Assembly: GCA_035403225.1 (NCBI GenBank)
Contig: DAONET010000036.1
Coordinates: forward strand, 1 to 22,656
Source: DAIRDK01 sp035403225
GTDB taxonomy: Bacteria; Bacteroidota; Bacteroidia; Bacteroidales; FEN-979
Direction: 5' to 3'
Length of the DNA stretch: 22,656 bases
Shown: positions 1-7,600 of the stretch, piece by piece
Layout: each line of letters starts with the position of its first letter
Position numbering within the stretch: the stretch's first letter is position 1
Position numbers and translations under genes: made by a program
The notes under the pieces: model-generated
What the model was told of the DNA's origin: nothing
The model's input: only the letters and a program-made list of their open reading frames with translations
The model's database searches: none

Positions 1-60
1 CAGGGGTAGAGCACTTCCTTGGTAAGGAAGGGGTCACGAGTTCAATTCTCGTCAAAGGCT
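1..60 (+). tRNA. tRNA-Thr (GGT), 5' end cut off by window edge
   Basis: Only the D-loop onward is present. The anticodon stem CTTCC/GGAAG closes the loop TTGGTAA, giving anticodon GGT (threonine). The T arm ACGAG-TTCAATT-CTCGT pairs perfectly at 36-52. The 3' acceptor strand CAAAGGC (53-59) is followed by discriminator T. CCA is not encoded. It lies 51 bases before tuf; a tRNA-Thr before tuf is a common Bacteroidota arrangement. The 5' acceptor strand lies outside the window, so acceptor pairing cannot be checked. Confidence 0.93.
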
Positions 61-111
61 CAAAAGGTTAATTAATCAGAATAAAGTTACAGTAATTAAA
101 CAATAATTTAT

Positions 112-1299
112 ATGGCAAAAGAAAAATTCGAACGTTCGAAACCGCATGTCAATGTTGGTACCATTGGCCACATTGACCATGGCAAGACCACGCTGACGGC
201 AGCCATCACTTTAACGTTGGCTGATAAAGGTTTATCCGAGTTCAGGTCATTTGACTCCATTGATAACGCTCCCGAAGAAAAAGCGCGTGGGATCACGATC
301 AACACAGCTCATATCGAGTATCAGACGGCCAACCGTCACTATGCACATGTTGACTGCCCGGGTCACGCTGACTATATCAAGAATATGGTTACCGGAGCTG
401 CCCAGATGGACGGTGCCATTTTGGTTGTTGCCGCCACTGATGGTCCCATGCCGCAGACCCGTGAGCACATCCTTCTCGCCAAGCAGGTAGGTGTGCCCAA
501 GATGGTTGTTTTCATGAACAAATGCGACAGCGTTGACGATCCTGAAATCCTCGAAATCGTCGAAATGGAAATCCGCGACCTTCTTACCTTCTACGGATTT
601 GATGGCGCCAACACGCCGATTATCCAGGGATCTGCCTTAGGCGCCCTGAATAAAGAACCGAAGTGGGTAGAAAAGATCATGGAACTCATGGAAGCAGTTG
701 ATACTTACATTCCGCTGCCCGTGCGTGACGTTGACAAGCCCTTCCTGATGCCTGTTGAAGACGTATTCTCGATCACTGGTCGTGGTACCGTCGGAACCGG
801 CAGAATTGAAACGGGTGTTATCTCCACCGGAGATCCCGTCGAAATCATTGGTATGGGTGCTGAAAAACTGAAATCAGTTGTTACGGGTGTTGAAATGTTC
901 CGTAAGATCCTGGACCGTGGTGAAGCTGGTGACAATGCCGGTTTGCTGCTCCGTGGTATTGACAAGGATGAGATCCGCCGTGGTATGGTTATTGCAAAAC
1001 CCGGTTCCATCACCCCGCACAAACACTTCAAAGCTTCCGTATACGTACTGAAGAAAGAAGAAGGTGGCCGTCATACTCCGTTCCACAACAAATATCGTCC
1101 GCAGTTCTATTTCAGAACCACTGACGTTACCGGTGAAGTAACGCTTCCCGAAGGAGTAGAAATGGTTATGCCTGGTGATAACCTCACTTTCGAAGTAATG
1201 CTGATCGCCGAAATCGCTATGAACCAGAACCTGCGTTTTGCTATCCGTGAAGGCGGACGTACCGTTGGTGCCGGTCAGGTGACGGAGATTCTTGACTGA
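112..1299 (+). CDS. tuf: Elongation factor Tu (EF-Tu)
   Basis: This GTPase delivers aminoacyl-tRNA to the ribosomal A site. The 395-aa protein is full length for bacterial EF-Tu. G1 is GHIDHGKT (19-26), the switch I segment RGITIN has T62, G3 is DCPGHADY (81-88) with the catalytic H85, G4 is NKCD (136-139) and G5 is SAL near 175. Domains 2 and 3 follow, ending in the conserved RFAIREGGRTVGAG segment. The G1 box has Ile where Val is usual, a conservative change. The ATG follows an A/T-rich leader with no Shine-Dalgarno sequence, as is normal in Bacteroidota. The gene lies between tRNA-Thr and tRNA-Trp, and a strong hairpin follows it at 1314. It is probably cotranscribed with the flanking tRNAs, which is inference. 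Confidence 0.99.
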   Translation: MAKEKFERSKPHVNVGTIGHIDHGKTTLTAAITLTLADKGLSEFRSFDSIDNAPEEKARGITINTAHIEYQTANRHYAHVDCPGHADYIKNMVTGAAQMDGAILVVAATDGPMPQTREHILLAKQVGVPKMVVFMNKCDSVDDPEILEIVEMEIRDLLTFYGFDGANTPIIQGSALGALNKEPKWVEKIMELMEAVDTYIPLPVRDVDKPFLMPVEDVFSITGRGTVGTGRIETGVISTGDPVEIIGMGAEKLKSVVTGVEMFRKILDRGEAGDNAGLLLRGIDKDEIRRGMVIAKPGSITPHKHFKASVYVLKKEEGGRHTPFHNKYRPQFYFRTTDVTGEVTLPEGVEMVMPGDNLTFEVMLIAEIAMNQNLRFAIREGGRTVGAGQVTEILD

Positions 1300-1313
1300 T
1301 AAACAATATGCTT

Positions 1314-1345
1314 AGGTACAGGGTCCCTGGAGGGATCCTGTACCT
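1314..1345 (+). terminator. Strong 14-bp hairpin after tuf, possible terminator or processing site
   Basis: Bases 1314-1327 pair with 1332-1345 around a TGGA tetraloop. All 14 pairs form, one of them G-U (1323/1336). No T tract follows, so it is not a classical intrinsic terminator. It could partly terminate transcription, protect the tuf mRNA 3' end, or mark the point where the downstream tRNA-Trp is processed out. It starts 15 bases after the tuf stop codon. Confidence 0.55.
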
Positions 1346-1371
1346 GCCATATAAATGATGATTAATTACAA

Positions 1372-1444
1372 ACGGGTGTAGCTCAACTGGTAGAGTGGCG
1401 GTCTCCAAAACCGTAGGCTGTGGGTTCGATTCCTACCACCCGTG
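1372..1444 (+). tRNA. tRNA-Trp (CCA)
   Basis: This is a complete cloverleaf. The acceptor strands ACGGGTG (1372-1378) and CACCCGT (1437-1443) pair over 7 bp, with discriminator G at 1444 as expected for tryptophan. The anticodon stem 1398-1402/1410-1414 closes a loop with CCA at 1405-1407. The T stem 1420-1424/1432-1436 closes the loop TTCGATT. CCA is not encoded. It lies between tuf and secE, an order widespread in bacteria. secE starts only 15 bases downstream. Confidence 0.97.
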
Positions 1445-1459
1445 CAAAAAATTGGATCA

Positions 1460-1657
1460 ATGGCTAAGTGGAAAATTGTTACTTACGTAAAGGAAAGCTA
1501 CGATGAGCTGATGCATAAAGTATCCTGGCCGACCTGGTCGGAGCTGCAGGGAAGCGCAATCGTTGTTTCCGTGGCTTCGCTGATCATAGCCCTCATAGTT
1601 TTTGCGATGGACGAAGTATTCCGCAATGTCCTATTGCAGTTCTACAAACTTTTCTAG
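1460..1657 (+). CDS. secE: Preprotein translocase subunit SecE
   Basis: SecE is the small clamp subunit of the SecYEG translocon in the inner membrane. The 65-aa product has the short single-span form. An amphipathic region carries the conserved KVSWPTWSEL segment (about 20-29), followed by one hydrophobic span (about 33-53) and a short tail. A frame opening at GTG 1442 exists, but that codon lies inside the tRNA-Trp acceptor stem. The ATG at 1460 (MAKWKIVTYV) is the plausible start. The order tRNA-Trp, secE, nusG, rplK is conserved and supports the call despite the short length. Confidence 0.95.
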   Translation: MAKWKIVTYVKESYDELMHKVSWPTWSELQGSAIVVSVASLIIALIVFAMDEVFRNVLLQFYKLF

Positions 1658-1660
1658 CTT

Positions 1661-1700
1661 GGTCCGGAGGCCTTCTGTACGCTAAAATACAGCCGGATCC
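1661..1700 (+). other. Imperfect hairpin between secE and nusG
   Basis: TCCGG (1663-1667) can pair with CCGGA (1693-1697), and CTGTA (1675-1679) with TACAG (1688-1692). A 7-base internal bulge separates the helices and the loop has 8 bases. Two outer G-C pairs can extend it. It starts three bases after the secE stop. There is no T tract, so it may be an RNA processing or stability element, or chance pairing. Confidence 0.3.
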
Positions 1701-1725
1701 GTCAGTAATTATTTAGAAGTGCAGC

Positions 1726-2268
1726 ATGAGTGAACAGGTAAAAAAGTGGTACGTTGTAAGGGCCATCAGCGGGAATGAGAAGAAAGTCAAGCAATATCTC
1801 GAACACGAGATTGCGCTGAAGAACCTGCAGGATTCTATCTCACAGGTACTCATTCCTATGGAAAAGATATACCTGATCAGGAACGGGAAAAAAGTGAGCA
1901 AAGAACGCAACTTTTTCCCCGGTTATGTTTTGGTCGAAGCTGTCCTCACTGGTGAAATTCCCCATCTAATCAGAAACATCCCGGGCGTACTGGGATTTCT
2001 TGGCGCGAAAGGAGAACCTCATCCGCTCCGTCCTTCCGAAGTGAAAAGGATCCTTGGCAAATTCGACGAATTATCCGAACAGGGCGAAGAAATGAACATC
2101 CCGTTCATCGTGGGCGAAACGGTGACGGTGATCGACGGCCCGTTCAACAGTTTCAGCGGCGTGATCGAAGAGATCAACGAAGAAAAGAAAAAACTGAAGG
2201 TCATGGTAAAGATCTTCGGACGGAAGACACCCCTGGAACTGGGATTTATGCAAGTTCAGAAAGAGTAG
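1726..2268 (+). CDS. nusG: Transcription termination/antitermination protein NusG
   Basis: NusG binds the RNA polymerase clamp and couples transcription to Rho or to the ribosome. The 180-aa protein has the normal two-domain layout. The N-terminal NGN domain (about 5-110) contains KKWYVVRAISGNE and FFPGYVLVE (63-71). A linker leads to the C-terminal KOW domain (about 125-178) with GETVTVIDGPFNSFSGVI. Start at ATG 1726, 68 bases after secE, in an A-rich leader without a Shine-Dalgarno sequence. The gene precedes rplK as in most bacteria. Nothing is missing or unusual. Confidence 0.98.
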   Translation: MSEQVKKWYVVRAISGNEKKVKQYLEHEIALKNLQDSISQVLIPMEKIYLIRNGKKVSKERNFFPGYVLVEAVLTGEIPHLIRNIPGVLGFLGAKGEPHPLRPSEVKRILGKFDELSEQGEEMNIPFIVGETVTVIDGPFNSFSGVIEEINEEKKKLKVMVKIFGRKTPLELGFMQVQKE

Positions 2269-2304
2269 TTACGCACTCATATAAACATTTAATTTCTTAA
2301 ACAA

Positions 2305-2742
2305 ATGGCAAAAGAAGTAAGTGGTATCATCAAGTTGCAGATCAAAGGCGGCGCAGCAAACCCTTCTCCTCCCGTTGGACCGGCATTAGGTGCAAAAGGA
2401 GTGAACATCATGGAGTTTTGCAAGCAGTTTAACGCCCGTACACAGGACAAGGGCGGCAAGCTAATCCCCGTGATCATTACGGTTTACAGGGACAAGTCTT
2501 TTGATTTCATCCTGAAGACACCTCCTGTCGCTGTTCAATTGATGGAAGCTACCAAGGTTCAGAAAGGCTCGGCGGAATGCAATCGCACCAAAGTCGCCTC
2601 TGTAACCTGGGAAGTAGTGAAACGGATCGCCGAAGATAAGATGACGGACCTCAACGCTTTCACGGTCGAATCAGCCATGAAAATGGTTGCCGGCACCGCC
2701 AGAAGCATGGGAATCACCGTCAGCGGTCCTGCTCCTTTCTGA
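2305..2742 (+). CDS. rplK: 50S ribosomal protein L11
   Basis: L11 forms part of the GTPase-associated centre on 23S rRNA and contacts EF-Tu and EF-G. The 145-aa product has the usual length. The N-terminal domain carries the proline-rich PSPPVGPALGAKGVNIMEFC segment (about 21-40), and the C-terminal RNA-binding domain ends with the conserved ARSMGITV. The ATG is preceded by an A/T-rich leader; the gap from nusG is 36 bases. It heads the rplK-rplA-rplJ-rplL block. I could not identify an L1-type autoregulatory site in this short leader. Confidence 0.98.
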   Translation: MAKEVSGIIKLQIKGGAANPSPPVGPALGAKGVNIMEFCKQFNARTQDKGGKLIPVIITVYRDKSFDFILKTPPVAVQLMEATKVQKGSAECNRTKVASVTWEVVKRIAEDKMTDLNAFTVESAMKMVAGTARSMGITVSGPAPF

Positions 2743-2800
2743 CAAACGACAACGATAAGGAGAAAGAAAAAGAGTCATACAAACGAATAAATAGAAGCAA

Positions 2801-3496
2801 ATGACTAAAGTAACAAAAAAGAGGAAGGCCGCCCTGGCAAAATACGACAGGACAGCTTTGTATTCTCTTGCAGATGCGATCGGTATCGTGAAAGAAATTT
2901 CCGATGCGAAGTTTGATCAATCTGTTGATATTGATATCCGCCTGGGTGTAGACCCCCGCAAGGCTAACCAGATGGTCAGAGGTACTGTGGCGCTTCCCCA
3001 CGGAACCGGTAAGACCCTCCGGGTTTTGGTATTGTGCACTCCTGACAAGGAGGAAGAGGCAAAACAGGCCGGTGCCGATTTCGTCGGACTCGAAGAATAT
3101 ATCGATAAGATCAAAGGCGGCTGGACTGATGTCGATGTGATCATTACCATGCCTACCGTGATGGCAAAGGTCGGAGCCCTTGGAAAAATCCTGGGTCCCA
3201 GAGGCCTGATGCCAAACCCCAAAACGGGTACGGTGACCATGGAACTTGGCAAAGCCGTGAAAGAAGTGAAAGCCGGTAAAATCGACTTCCGGGTCGATAA
3301 ATTCGGAATCGTTCATTCTTCGGTGGCCAAGGTCTCCTTCGACAAGGAAAAGATCCTCGATAATACCAAAGAACTGCTCCAGACGATCATCAAACTGAAA
3401 CCCTCTTCGGCAAAAGGTACGTATATCAAGAGCATCTTTCTCTCGAGTACCATGAGCCCGGGCGTTCAGGTTGAACCTAAATCTGTTATGGCTTAA
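2801..3496 (+). CDS. rplA: 50S ribosomal protein L1
   Basis: L1 builds the mobile L1 stalk that handles E-site tRNA and in many bacteria represses its own operon. The 231-aa product is full length. The conserved L1 core GKILGPRGLMPNPKTGTV lies at about 128-145, and the FRVDKFGIVHSSVAKVSF region follows. The N-terminus is basic (TKVTKKRKAAL). The gap from rplK is 58 bases, purine-rich, with an AAGGAG about 38 bases before the ATG, too far to act as its ribosome-binding site. Only 28 bases separate its stop codon from rplJ. Confidence 0.98.
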   Translation: MTKVTKKRKAALAKYDRTALYSLADAIGIVKEISDAKFDQSVDIDIRLGVDPRKANQMVRGTVALPHGTGKTLRVLVLCTPDKEEEAKQAGADFVGLEEYIDKIKGGWTDVDVIITMPTVMAKVGALGKILGPRGLMPNPKTGTVTMELGKAVKEVKAGKIDFRVDKFGIVHSSVAKVSFDKEKILDNTKELLQTIIKLKPSSAKGTYIKSIFLSSTMSPGVQVEPKSVMA

Positions 3497-3510
3497 TTAA
3501 TCAGGAAATT

Positions 3511-3515
3511 GGAGG
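3511..3515 (+). promoter_or_regulatory. Canonical Shine-Dalgarno GGAGG before rplJ
   Basis: GGAGG lies nine bases upstream of the rplJ ATG at 3525, a textbook spacing. It stands out because tuf, rplK, rplL, rpoB and rpoC in this window have A/T-rich leaders without such a motif. It fixes the rplJ start and suggests initiation there depends on 16S anti-SD pairing more than at its neighbours (inference). Confidence 0.7.
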
Positions 3516-3524
3516 AAAGCGATT

Positions 3525-4049
3525 ATGAAAAAAGAAGACAAAAACCAACTGGTCGATTTTCTGGTTGAAAAGCTTAATACGACAAACAATTTTTACCTTA
3601 CCGATATCTCTGACCTGAATTCTGTCGCCACCAGCAAGCTTCGCAGAATGTGTTTTAAAAGAAACGTTCAGCTGCAGGTTGTGAAGAATGCCTTACTGAA
3701 AAAGGCCATGGAAAGAACCGGCCGGGAAGAATTTCAGCCTCTCTTCGAGGTGCTGAAAGGCGCTACCTCGATCATGTTCAGCGAAGTCAATAACGACCCC
3801 GCCAAACTGATCCAGGAATTCCGCAGAACAGCACTGAAGCCCATCCTTAAAGGAGCTTATGTGGAAGAAGCTGTCTATTTAGGTGATGATCAACTGGATA
3901 CACTGGTTCACATCAAGTCGAAAGAAGAACTGATCGGCGACATCATTATGTTACTCGAATCGCCCGTCAAGAACGTTATTTCGGCTCTTCAATCAGGTGG
4001 AAACAATCTTACGGGAATCCTCAAGACATTGGAGGAAAGACCCGAATAA
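3525..4049 (+). CDS. rplJ: 50S ribosomal protein L10
   Basis: L10 anchors the L7/L12 dimers at the base of the ribosomal stalk. The 174-aa protein has the L10 N-terminal domain (FYLTDISDLN at about 23-32, then SKLRRMCFKRNVQLQVVKNALLKKAM) and the C-terminal helix (about 140-174) that binds L12. Start at ATG 3525 is supported by a clear GGAGG nine bases upstream. The usual L10 leader that folds to bind the L10-L12 complex cannot fit in the 28-base gap after rplA, so any autoregulation must use another site. rplL follows after 82 bases. Confidence 0.97.
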   Translation: MKKEDKNQLVDFLVEKLNTTNNFYLTDISDLNSVATSKLRRMCFKRNVQLQVVKNALLKKAMERTGREEFQPLFEVLKGATSIMFSEVNNDPAKLIQEFRRTALKPILKGAYVEEAVYLGDDQLDTLVHIKSKEELIGDIIMLLESPVKNVISALQSGGNNLTGILKTLEERPE

Positions 4050-4098
4050 GAGAATACAATTATTAACAACGAGTAATTACATTACATTTATAAACCTT

Positions 4099-4114
4099 GT
4101 CCACTGAATCGGAC
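4099..4114 (+). promoter_or_regulatory. Small GTCC/GGAC hairpin in the rplL leader
   Basis: GTCC (4099-4102) pairs with GGAC (4111-4114) around an 8-base loop and is followed by ACAAAAACAAG up to the rplL ATG at 4132. A similar hairpin followed by the same GGACACAAAAA string lies directly before rpoB. The shared layout suggests a cis element at both starts, but four base pairs alone are weak evidence. Function unknown. Confidence 0.35.
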
Positions 4115-4131
4115 ACAAAAACAAGAATAAA

Positions 4132-4512
4132 ATGGCAGATTTAAAAGCTTTTGCAGAACAGTTAATTAACTTATCGGTTAAAGAGGTAACGGAATTAGCA
4201 AAGATTTTAAAGGACGAATACGGTATTGAACCTGCAGCTGCTGCGGTTGCTGTTGCAGCCCCCGCTGCTGCCGCTGGTGCCGGCCCTGCTGCTGAAGAAA
4301 AAAGTACATTCGACGTCATCCTGAAATCAGCCGGTCAGGCTAAACTGCAGGTCGTGAAACTGGTGAAAGAACTCACCAGCCTCGGACTGAAAGAAGCTAA
4401 GGAACTGGTTGATAACGCTCCGAAACCCATCAAAGAAAACGTTTCGAAAGATGAAGCCAATGGACTTAAAGCTCAATTAGAAGAGGCTGGAGCAGAGGTT
4501 GAAATTAAGTAG
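4132..4512 (+). CDS. rplL: 50S ribosomal protein L7/L12
   Basis: This is the multicopy stalk protein that recruits translation GTPases. The 126-aa product has the N-terminal dimerisation and L10-binding helices (1-32), a flexible alanine-rich hinge (about 34-55, almost only A, V, G and P), and the compact C-terminal domain (about 58-126) with KSAGQAKLQVVKLVKELTSL and the conserved GLKEAKELVDNAPKPIKE. Start at ATG 4132 in an A-rich leader without a Shine-Dalgarno sequence. It follows rplJ by 82 bases. A hairpin just downstream may lower read-through into rpoB, which would fit the extra L12 copies needed per ribosome (inference). Confidence 0.99.
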   Translation: MADLKAFAEQLINLSVKEVTELAKILKDEYGIEPAAAAVAVAAPAAAAGAGPAAEEKSTFDVILKSAGQAKLQVVKLVKELTSLGLKEAKELVDNAPKPIKENVSKDEANGLKAQLEEAGAEVEIK

Positions 4513-4537
4513 GGTTCTTTGAATATAAGATAGACAT

Positions 4538-4568
4538 TAGATCTCTCCCGGAACATGGGAGAGGTCTA
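4538..4568 (+). terminator. rplL-rpoB intergenic attenuator/terminator hairpin
   Basis: Bases 4538-4549 pair with 4557-4568 over 12 bp (one T-G pair) around the 7-base loop GGAACAT. TTGTTTATTT follows, a moderate T-rich tract. It begins 26 bases after the rplL stop. In many bacteria a partial terminator between rplL and rpoB sets the ratio of ribosomal proteins to polymerase; position and structure fit that role here. No convincing TAnnTTTG promoter was found between it and rpoB, which argues for partial rather than full termination. Confidence 0.65.
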
Positions 4569-4637
4569 TTGTTTATTTAAGACATTCTGCCTGCGGGGAA
4601 ACCCACCGGTATTTAAGAGCGATTTTTAATTTCTAAC

Positions 4638-4655
4638 GTCCTTGCAATAAAGGAC
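4638..4655 (+). promoter_or_regulatory. Hairpin directly before the rpoB start
   Basis: GTCCTT (4638-4643) pairs with AAGGAC (4650-4655) over 6 bp with loop GCAATA. Then comes an A-rich run (ACAAAAAAA) ending at the rpoB ATG at 4665, nine bases after the stem. The string GGACACAAAAA also occurs before rplL with a matching GTCC upstream. The stem lies within the likely ribosome footprint, so it could modulate rpoB initiation. This is a structural observation; the function is inference. Confidence 0.4.
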
Positions 4656-4664
4656 ACAAAAAAA

Positions 4665-7600
4665 ATGACCTTGGCTTCAAAAAAAACCGAACGAATCAGT
4701 TTCTCCTCCACAAGGATAAAGGCTGAAGTCCCAGACTTTCTTGAAATCCAGCTTCAGCCCTTTAAGGATTTTTTTCAGCTTGAGACCAATCCTGAAAACA
4801 GGGTAAACGAGGGACTGTACAAGGTATTTGCCGAAAACTTTCCCATTTCTGATGCACGTAACAACTTTGTACTTGAATTTCTGGACTATTTCATCGACCC
4901 GCCCAGGTATTCAATGGATGAATGTGTTGATCGCGGACTTACCTATAGCGTGCCCCTGAAAGCAAAGCTGAAACTGTATTGCACCGACCCGGAACATGAG
5001 GACTTTGAAACGATCATCCAGGATGTCTACCTGGGAATGATCCCCTACATGACCCCGCGCGGCACCTTTATCATAAACGGAGCGGAACGTGTGGTTGTGT
5101 CCCAGCTTCATCGCTCCCCCGGTGTGTTCTTCAGCACCAGTTTCCATGCAAACGGCGTACAACTGTACTCCGCCAGGATCATCCCCTTCAAAGGATCCTG
5201 GATCGAGTTTACCACCGACATTAACAATGTCATGTACGCATATATCGACCGGAAAAAGAAATTGCCGGTCACGACCCTTCTCCGGGCTATCGGTTACGAA
5301 ACCGATAAGGATATCCTCGAGATCTTCGGACTCGCCCAGGAAATTAAGGTCAACAAGGCTTCTCTGAAAAAAGTGGTGGGCTCTAAGCTCGCAGCCCGCG
5401 TCGTTCGTTCCTGGATCGAAGATTTTGTGGACGAAGATACCGGTGAAGTGGTATCCATCGAACGTACGGAAGTGCTGATCGAACGGGAGACCGAACTCGA
5501 TAATTCACACATCGACCTGATCGTGAATGCCGGAATCAAAACGATTCTGATCCATCGGGAGGATGCACAAGCCATCGACTATTCCACGATCTTTAATACC
5601 CTTCAGAAAGACCCTGCCAACTCGGAAAAAGAGGCTGTGGAATTCATCTACCGCCAGCTCCGTAATGCAGAACCCCCCGACGAAGAAACAGCCAGGGGTA
5701 TCATTGAGAAACTTTTCTTTTCAGATAAACGGTACGACCTCGGCGACGTAGGACGTTACCAGATCAACCGTAAACTCAATCTGGAAATACCGATCGAGAT
5801 CAAAGTCCTCACCAAGGAAGATATCATCTCTATCATCAAGTACCTCATCGAACTGATCAACTCCAAAGCGGAAGTTGATGATATCGACCACCTGAGTAAC
5901 CGTCGTGTACGTACCGTCGGCGAACAGTTGTATAACCAGTTCGGTGTAGGCCTCTCCCGGATGGCCCGTACCATTCGCGAACGCATGAACGTGCGCGATA
6001 ATGAAGTGTTCACCCCCATGGATCTGATCAACGCCAAGACACTCTCTTCGGTGATCAATTCCTTCTTCGGGACGAACCAGTTGTCGCAGTTCATGGATCA
6101 GACCAACCCGCTGTCGGAGATCACTCACAAAAGAAGGATCTCGGCCCTCGGCCCCGGTGGTCTTTCCCGCGAACGGGCAGGATTTGAAGTCCGCGACGTA
6201 CACTATACCCATTATGGACGTCTGTGTACCATCGAAACCCCGGAAGGTCCCAATATCGGTCTGATCTCCTCCCTGTGCGTTTATGCCAAAATCGACCGCC
6301 TCGGATTCATCGAAACGCCTTACCTCACCGTCAAAGATGGTGCGGTAAACCTGAAGGAACAACCTACCTACATGACGGCCGAAGCTGAGGAGAAAAAGAT
6401 CATTGCCGAAGCCAGAACCAGCATGGACGAGAAAGGAAAAATGACAGACGAACGCGTGAAAGTGCGTTACCTGGCCGACTATCCTATCGTCGATCGCTCG
6501 GAGATCCACCTGATGGACGTTGCTCCCAACCAGATTGCCTCTATCGCAGCTTCGCTGATTCCCTTCCTGGAACATGACGACGCCAACCGCGCCCTGATGG
6601 GATCGAACATGATGCGTCAGGCTGTTCCCCTGCTGAANNNNNNNNNNNNNNNNNNNNNNNNNNNNNNNNNNNNNNNNNNNNNNNNNNNNNNNNNNNNNNN
6701 NNNNNNNNNNNNNNNNNNNNNNNNNNNNNNNNNNNNNCCAACCGCGCCCTGATGGGATCGAACATGATGCGTCAGGCTGTTCCCCTGCTGAACCCTGAGA
6801 TCGCGATTGTAGGTACCGGCATTGAAGACCGGGTGGCCCGCGATTCACGGTTGCTGATCAACGCTGAAGGCGATGGTCTGGTGGAATATGTCGACGCCAG
6901 CGAAGTCGTGATCAAGTATGATCGCACCGACCAGGAACGCCTGCTGAGTTTTGACGACGATTCCAAGTCATATAACCTGACAAAATTCGCACGTACCAAT
7001 CAGAATACCTGTATCAACCTGCGCCCCATCGTCAGAAAAGGGGACCGGGTCTCGGCAGGCCAGGTGCTGTGCGAAGGATATGCCACCAAAGATGGCGAAC
7101 TGGCACTGGGAAGAAACCTGATGGTGGCGTTCATGCCATGGAAAGGGTACAACTTCGAAGATGCTATCGTGATCTCTGAAAAGGTGGTCAAGGAAGATAT
7201 CTTTACATCTATCCATATTGAAGAGTTCACCCTCGAAGTACGCGATACTAAACGCGGCGTGGAAGAACTTACCAACGATATTCCCAATGTAAGCGCTGAA
7301 ACCACCAAGGATCTTGACGAAAACGGATTGATCCGTATCGGTGCGGAAGTGAACGAAGGGGATATCCTCATCGGGAAAATCACCCCGAAAGGCGAAAGCG
7401 ATCCCACTCCGGAAGAAAAACTCCTCCGGGCTATCTTCGGCGACAAAGCCGGCGATGTGAAGGATGCTTCCCTGAAAGCACCACCATCCATGAAAGGCGT
7501 GGTGATTGATAAAAAACTCTTCTCCCGGGTCATCAAGGACAGAAAAGCGAAAGCAAAAGAAAAAGATGACCTGAAGAAGCTGGAAGATGATTTCCTGAGT

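Noticed and set aside
1442..1459. GTG 1442 as the secE start
   Set aside because: The codon is part of the tRNA-Trp acceptor stem; ATG 1460 gives a typical SecE N-terminus.
3509..4039. The 11-base string TTGGAGGAAAG occurs at 3509 and again at 4029
   Set aside because: The first copy is the rplJ ribosome-binding region; the second encodes the L10 C-terminal LEER residues. Two copies of a purine-rich 11-mer are most simply chance.
4083..4090. TACATTTA as a possible -7 promoter element before rplL
   Set aside because: It lacks the final G of TAnnTTTG and there is no TTTG 19 bases upstream, so support is too weak.
6583..6792. 55-base direct repeats flanking the N runs as mobile-element target duplications
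   Set aside because: The same 55-base length at two unrelated sites, exact 100-N runs and restored frames all indicate an assembly artefact.
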